Shown here: positions 59,438-64,000 of the stretch, piece after piece
Position numbering within the stretch: position 1 is the first letter of the stretch
How the letters are laid out: each line of letters begins with the position of its first letter
From: Bacteroidota bacterium
Lineage (GTDB): Bacteria > Bacteroidota > Bacteroidia > Chitinophagales > Chitinophagaceae
Direction of reading: 5' to 3'
NCBI GenBank assembly: GCA_026391455.1
Contig: JAPLEH010000008.1
Span: 1-64,000, forward strand
Length of the DNA: 64,000 nt
Position numbers and translations under genes: made by a program
Notes under the pieces: model-generated
The model's input: only the letters and a program-made list of their open reading frames with translations
Told to the model about the DNA's origin: nothing
The model's database searches: none

Positions 59438-62182
59438 ATGAAAATGCTGCTTTGTTTGCTTTTAATTTATTGCCAGATTGGTTATGCGCAGTCGCCAGAT
59501 ACCCTGAACGGTTATGACAAAAAGATCGCCGGTGATGAGATCAGTTATTTTTCCCACCTGCACCAGTTTGCGAATACGGCTCTGCTGACCCGTATGAATG
59601 GCTCCATGCCCATTAGCTGGCAGAGCCCTCTTTATACCGGCAACCAGGAGATGATCACCTATGAATTATTGCTTGGTCACTCCACAGGTACCAGTACCGG
59701 CGAAAGGCATTTTGACTGCCTGCTCAATGGGGAAAAACTATTTACCATTACCACACCCATGCACCAGAAAGGAAAATACCAGTTGCAGGGGCAGGGAAAC
59801 AAAAACAGTGCGTACCGTTTTATACACGAAGAATATGATGTAAATGGAGATGCATTTGGTAGGTTTTATATTACTTTACCCGCCCGCCTGGTAAAATCAG
59901 CAGCCCGCTTTACCATCAATGGGCTGAATGAGAACAGCCGCGACTGGCTCATGATCTTTATGTATCACCGTGGGCTGAAACTGATTACCCAACCTACTAA
60001 TCTGGTAACCCGGAAAGAAAACAGGCGGCAACTGAATGTGTTTGTGGATAATCCCTATCCGGATCAAACTCCTTTTTCCTTCCACACAACGGCTGGCGAT
60101 TTTACAGCCTCTCTGACACACGGTTACAATTCATTGCAATTTCCCGCTTATGATCCGACATTTACCGGCACATCAGAAGTAGCGTTTCTGATCAACCATA
60201 GAGACACGATAAAGCGATCCATTTCCTTATCGCCTGTCAAAAATTATATCTTCTGCATCATCCATCATTCGCATAATGATATTGGCTATTCTCATCTGCA
60301 AACGGAAGTGGAGCAGATTCAAAACAGGAATATCCGTGCCGCCATTGCCTGGGCCGGGAAAACACAAACAGGAAAGGAAAAGCCGATATGGCATATTGAA
60401 TCGCTCTGGGCCGTGGAGAATTTTCTGAAGACAGCCGCCCCTGCCGAAGAACAGGCTTTTGTACAAGCCGTAAAAAATGGAAATATTGTTTTATCGGCCA
60501 ACTATGCTAATGTGCTTACGGGGCTTTGCCAATTGAATGAACTGAACTGGATGACAGAATACGCAAGACAGTTAAGCGCCCGCTATGGAATTACCATTTC
60601 CAATGCCATGATTACTGATATACCCGGCATATCCCGGTCTGCCATGCAATCCTATGTTACTAATCATATCCCCTACCTTTCGCTGGGGCCCAATTATATT
60701 CAAAATATGCCTGATCATGGCGATCGGGTGGGTGGTGTGATTAATGAACAGGGCGATCAATTATTTTACTGGAAACCTTTTTTCTACAGCAATGACCGCT
60801 TACTGGTATGGACGGCCGGCAAAGGGTATTCCTTCTTTCATGGTATTACTGATAGTGAGAAACAGGCCGCATGGGAAAAACGAATCTCCGACTACTGCAA
60901 TGAACTCACGGAAAAAAATTATCCTTATGATCTGGTACAGCTCAGATATACCAAAAATGCGGATAACGGTCCGGTAGATTCCCAGCTAACTCAGTTTGTA
61001 GAAAACTGGAACCAGCTATATAGTGCTCCGCAACTACGGGTGAGTTCTGTGGATGCTTTATTCCGTGAAATGGAAAAAAAATATGGCAGTCAGATACCCA
61101 TACGTACCGGAGAGATAAGCCCTTATTGGGAAGATGGCGCTTTTTCCACGGCAATAGAAGAAATGCAGGCCCGCAATTTGGTACAACAGACGCTGTCGCT
61201 GGAAACACAAGCGAAACGCAACGATCAACTTGAACTCATCTATCCGGATTTGTATGCGCTGCATAAAAACCTGGTGTTGTTTCATGAGCATACCTGGGGA
61301 GCCTGGTGCAGTGTTTCGGATCCTGAAAATCCCTTTACCACGGAGCAATGGCGGATCAAAAAATCATTTCTGGATTCGGCAATAGTCATTTACAAGAAGC
61401 TGAAAGCAAAAATGGAGTTAAACGCAGAAAACGGACATATATCGCACCGGATAGTTCCTGAAAGGGTTGCTGAAGGAACTGTATTACCGGTAAGCCGTTA
61501 TACAGTGGATCCGGTGCATGGTGGATTATCTTCTATTTTAGTGAATGGTAAAAATCCGGTTGCGGCAAACGAATCGTATTTCTTTTTTGAGCCGGTATAT
61601 GCCTTGGGCCTTAACCCCATGAAAATATACCGGCCGATACTCCAACAGTCACGTATAACCGAAAATACCTCCGACTATCTGACTACTGTGGTAACGGCTA
61701 CGCTTCCCTCCATCGATTCGCTGACCATGACCTATACCCTGTCGAAAAAAGATGGCCGGCTTACCTGCAGGTATCGCTTTTACAAGAAAAAAGAAACCGA
61801 CAAGGAATCCCTGCATATTGCTTTTCCGTTTGCTATGCAGCAACCAGTCATTGAATACAGTACGCCCTATGACCGGTTGCGCTTTAATCGCGACCAATTG
61901 CCCGGATCCAACCGTGAATTCGTATGCGTGGAAAATGATATTACCGTAGCGGCCAATGGCCTTAAAGCGGTACTCTCCTCCCCTTCACTTTGCCTTTATG
62001 AAGTGGGCAGTATCATTGATGAGAACAAAGTGAATGGTGCCAAAGTATGGAAGCGGGAAAACCCTTTTCCTTCTTCTCTTTTTCTCTATGTACTGAACAA
62101 TTACTGGCATACTAATTATAAAGCCTACCAGGAGGGGTGGATGGAATTTGAAGTGGAACTGCAATTCCAGCATGAAAAATGA
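59438..62182 (+). CDS. GH38-like secreted glycosidase-type protein
   Basis: Protein of 914 residues with a signal peptide (MKMLLCLLLIYCQIGYAQ). The catalytic-type motif IHHSHNDIGYSHLQTEVEQ resembles the HxHxD metal/nucleophile region of alpha-mannosidases (GH38/DUF5054). IWHIESLWAVENFLK and SANYANVLTGLCQLNELNW follow as in the N-terminal barrel. A beta-sandwich C-terminal part is predicted. Substrate probably a mannose-type glycan, by analogy. Divergent from the TIR gene. Confidence 0.75.
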   Translation: MKMLLCLLLIYCQIGYAQSPDTLNGYDKKIAGDEISYFSHLHQFANTALLTRMNGSMPISWQSPLYTGNQEMITYELLLGHSTGTSTGERHFDCLLNGEKLFTITTPMHQKGKYQLQGQGNKNSAYRFIHEEYDVNGDAFGRFYITLPARLVKSAARFTINGLNENSRDWLMIFMYHRGLKLITQPTNLVTRKENRRQLNVFVDNPYPDQTPFSFHTTAGDFTASLTHGYNSLQFPAYDPTFTGTSEVAFLINHRDTIKRSISLSPVKNYIFCIIHHSHNDIGYSHLQTEVEQIQNRNIRAAIAWAGKTQTGKEKPIWHIESLWAVENFLKTAAPAEEQAFVQAVKNGNIVLSANYANVLTGLCQLNELNWMTEYARQLSARYGITISNAMITDIPGISRSAMQSYVTNHIPYLSLGPNYIQNMPDHGDRVGGVINEQGDQLFYWKPFFYSNDRLLVWTAGKGYSFFHGITDSEKQAAWEKRISDYCNELTEKNYPYDLVQLRYTKNADNGPVDSQLTQFVENWNQLYSAPQLRVSSVDALFREMEKKYGSQIPIRTGEISPYWEDGAFSTAIEEMQARNLVQQTLSLETQAKRNDQLELIYPDLYALHKNLVLFHEHTWGAWCSVSDPENPFTTEQWRIKKSFLDSAIVIYKKLKAKMELNAENGHISHRIVPERVAEGTVLPVSRYTVDPVHGGLSSILVNGKNPVAANESYFFFEPVYALGLNPMKIYRPILQQSRITENTSDYLTTVVTATLPSIDSLTMTYTLSKKDGRLTCRYRFYKKKETDKESLHIAFPFAMQQPVIEYSTPYDRLRFNRDQLPGSNREFVCVENDITVAANGLKAVLSSPSLCLYEVGSIIDENKVNGAKVWKRENPFPSSLFLYVLNNYWHTNYKAYQEGWMEFEVELQFQHEK

Positions 62183-62188
62183 GCCCGT

Positions 62189-62677
62189 TTATTTCAGTAA
62201 TAACAGTTGCCCGATATGATTGGCCATGTGGTTGGTACGGCTGATGAGCACATTCATTTTATTGCGATGCGGTTCTTTCGTAAAGTCTTCTGGTGATACA
62301 GCCATATGCCTGCCGAGCCATTCGTCTGCATTCATTTTATCAAATGCCATATTGAGTGCTGCGTTCACCACATCCAGCCGCTGCCGGAGTTCTGTCACCG
62401 GCGGAAAGTTATGTCCTGATTTATCCGGGCTTTTGATGAAGGGTTCTTCCATATCCGGATATAATTTGTCGCCAATACCCAGCAAGGGGAGCATCGCATC
62501 GCTTACGGCAATAAGATGCCCGAGCAGGTAGGCACCTGTGTTTTTGCCTGGAGCTATTTCGTTATGCAGTTTTTGATTGTCAACTGATTCAAGAAACTGC
62601 ATTAAATATTTATTCTGTGCATCCCATGCGGTACGGGTCATTTTAACAAGGAGTTCTGCCTGCTGATTGGTGGCCAT
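62189..62677 (-). CDS. DinB family protein
   Basis: Protein of 162 residues, a four-helix bundle. Metal-site His positions are HL in YLLGHLIAVSD and the pair in RTNHMANHIGQ. Members are metal-dependent hydrolases or thiol transferases; the substrate is not known. It is convergent with the GH38-like gene (six-base gap). Confidence 0.9.
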   Translation of the reverse strand: MATNQQAELLVKMTRTAWDAQNKYLMQFLESVDNQKLHNEIAPGKNTGAYLLGHLIAVSDAMLPLLGIGDKLYPDMEEPFIKSPDKSGHNFPPVTELRQRLDVVNAALNMAFDKMNADEWLGRHMAVSPEDFTKEPHRNKMNVLISRTNHMANHIGQLLLLK

Positions 62678-62707
62678 ATCATTTAATTTGAAATAAATAT
62701 ACTACTC

Positions 62708-63118
62708 TTATTTATCTTCTTCCTCTTGCGCTTCAGGAATATCTTTCGTTTCAGATTCGTCGATCATTTCGGTAGTAAGGTCTTCGAGGTCCATAATATA
62801 GCTGTTACGACGGCTCACTTTTCCAGCAAGGGAATAAATAAAAAAGGATATGATGCCGGTCAGGATAAGTAATAGCCCCAGGAGCATTCCGAGGGATTTA
62901 TAGGTATCCGGTGTTGTATTTTCTTTGTTTTTATCAATAATAAAACTGATAATATTTTGTCCGACCGCAGCATTAATAATCATAGCAACGCCTAAAATAA
63001 ATGCGGTCATTCCGATGAGTCCGAACAAGGTACGGTAAACGAATACCAGGATGCTGTTACGGATGATACTGGGACGATGTTCCTGCAACGATTCCAGGCG
63101 TTCTTTATAACTCTTCAT
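62708..63118 (-). CDS. Small membrane protein with two hydrophobic segments
   Basis: Protein of 136 residues. Hydrophobic segments near residues 31-52 and 76-96 flank a short polar loop. The C-terminal tail is acidic (AQEEEDK). Function unknown. Lies 30 bases upstream of dinB on the same strand, possibly an operon. Confidence 0.7.
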   Translation of the reverse strand: MKSYKERLESLQEHRPSIIRNSILVFVYRTLFGLIGMTAFILGVAMIINAAVGQNIISFIIDKNKENTTPDTYKSLGMLLGLLLILTGIISFFIYSLAGKVSRRNSYIMDLEDLTTEMIDESETKDIPEAQEEEDK

Positions 63119-63302
63119 ACGGCTGATAATTTCACTGAAAATTAGCGGCTCTTTACTTGCAAGACAATACCATATTTTAGGTATTTATTGTGGAAATACT
63201 ATTTTTTATCAGCAAAAAAAACACAAGAAGTTGGTACGGTATGCGGCAACACCTCTTAACTGTTAAGACAGGTTGGAGTGGGATCATCTAGTTTAAAGCA
63301 GG

Positions 63303-63659
63303 TTAGGATGGCCCCAATTCGGCATACCGGTATTTCATGTTTTTACAAAAAGACTTTAGTTCCTGGCGGAAATCGCGGATTCTCCTATTTTCGCTTCCCA
63401 TCCATTCGCCGAAAAAAATGCTCCCACTTGCCCCGCCAGCGATCAGTTCGAGCATTACGCTCCCGGTAGTCGCTGCTGAAAGATCCAATCGGATGCAAAC
63501 CATTAATTGGTTTCCATTCAGTACGCTGAAATCTTCATATACTCGCAACAAACCGCCCGGATATTCACTTTCATAAGCTTCCTTATGAAATTCCCGGATG
63601 AATTGGATTACCGGTACTGTTAGATTTTCTCCATAGATGGTGAATCGCTGCGCAACCAT
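63303..63659 (-). CDS. Hypothetical protein, unknown family
   Basis: Protein of 118 residues without a signal peptide. Mixed alpha/beta composition: TIYGENLTVPVIQFIREFHK, then GNQLMVCIRLDLSAATTG, GASGSIFFGEW and a basic helix SFCKNMKYRYAEL. No recognised family. Located 27 bases from the stop of urocanate hydratase in the same orientation, so co-transcription is likely. Confidence 0.65.
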   Translation of the reverse strand: MVAQRFTIYGENLTVPVIQFIREFHKEAYESEYPGGLLRVYEDFSVLNGNQLMVCIRLDLSAATTGSVMLELIAGGASGSIFFGEWMGSENRRIRDFRQELKSFCKNMKYRYAELGPS

Positions 63660-63686
63660 ATGCTATACTTTTCTGTTGATCCAAAC

Positions 63687-64000
63687 TCATCCCGAAATAC
63701 GCTGTTGCAAATCGAGGTTATTTTTTGCAGCGGTGTCTTTCGCAATCTCATATCCGGCATCAGCATGCCGTATCACTCCCATGCCCGGATCATTGCGCAA
63801 TACTCTTTTCAATCTTTCTTCTGCGTCGGCAGTACCATCTGCTACAATGACCATACCGGCATGAATACTGTAGCCCATTCCTACCCCACCGCCATGATGC
63901 AGGCTTACCCAACTGGCACCACCTGCGGTGTTCACCAGTGCATTGAGTATCGGCCAGTCGGCCACAGCATCACTGCCATCCAGCATGGATTCTGTTTCGC
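63687..64000 (-). CDS. hutU: Urocanate hydratase, C-terminal part (cut by window edge)
   Basis: Reading continues to the window edge, where [19 protein letters not shown] is encoded; about 104 residues are present of an expected 550-680. [20 protein letters not shown] is the family signature. NAD-dependent enzyme of the histidine degradation pathway: urocanate to imidazolone propionate. The rest of the pathway lies outside the window. Followed by the small gene 63303-63659. Confidence 0.93.
   Translation of the reverse strand, partial: ETESMLDGSDAVADWPILNALVNTAGGASWVSLHHGGGVGMGYSIHAGMVIVADGTADAEERLKRVLRNDPGMGVIRHADAGYEIAKDTAAKNNLDLQQRISG

Overview
The window looks like a chromosomal segment of a Bacteroidota bacterium, most likely family Chitinophagaceae (inference). 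Supporting content: a subtilase with a C-terminal type IX secretion sorting domain, a LytS/LytTR pair whose kinase has TPR repeats, Gfo/Idh and FGly sulfatase genes, GG-type peptide leaders, Bacteroidota-style small conserved proteins, and few recognisable Shine-Dalgarno sites. No rRNA, tRNA or CRISPR array was seen.

Positions 1-6500 are an AT-rich accessory island. Minus-strand genes are separated by imperfect inverted-repeat sites bounded by CCAAC/CTAAC and GTTGG/GTTAG cores. The layout is that of an integron cassette array without a visible integrase. Cargo: a NERD-nuclease/SF1 helicase, several small membrane proteins, and an IS91-type transposase remnant. A 15-unit, 21-bp tandem repeat follows (6521-6835).

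Positions 7-14 kb hold isolated genes (Phd/YefM-like antitoxin without a toxin, methyltransferase, OmpA-like protein, DUF2891, SirB1-like transglutaminase fold). They are embedded in a modular family of short-unit repeats: 9-bp TTNCATAGG runs, a CTGCCTGAGCGTAGCCGAAG palindromic unit, AGCTTGNAGC runs and ATTAGCACATTAGC runs. The same modules return near 21.5 kb and 32.1 kb.

Positions 14-44 kb are mostly ordinary chromosomal genes: oxidoreductase, csaA-ogt, a cytidine deaminase operon with two tandem secreted paralogs, signal peptidase I, a sigma-54-type response regulator with an altered GAFTGA loop and no Fis domain, pyruvate dehydrogenase E1 beta, lipoproteins, acetyltransferases, CBM48, cold-shock and RRM proteins, FabH-like synthase, RhlE helicase, a pentameric ligand-gated channel homolog, an SF1 helicase, LytS/LytTR, an adenylate cyclase with TPRs and a sulfatase.

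Positions 44.7-51.2 kb are the most striking part: a grasp-with-spasm type RiPP locus. Five tandem precursor genes share a near-identical leader ending in KEVKGA and variable cores rich in Asp, Ser and Thr. An intrinsic terminator-like hairpin follows them, then an ATP-grasp maturase, an overlapping 70-residue protein, a SPASM-domain maturase without the radical-SAM cysteine triad, a C39-peptidase ABC exporter and an unusually short HlyD-like membrane protein. The inferred logic is ester or amide macrocyclisation of the cores by the ATP-grasp enzyme, leader removal and export by the C39 transporter, with the membrane protein as accessory.

Positions 51.3-64 kb hold a sugar dehydrogenase-like protein, a repeat-containing secreted protein, DUF4188, a T9SS subtilase, an M57 metallopeptidase lipoprotein, a TIR-domain protein (possible defence effector), a GH38-like secreted protein, DinB, small hypotheticals and the 3' part of urocanate hydratase cut by the window edge.
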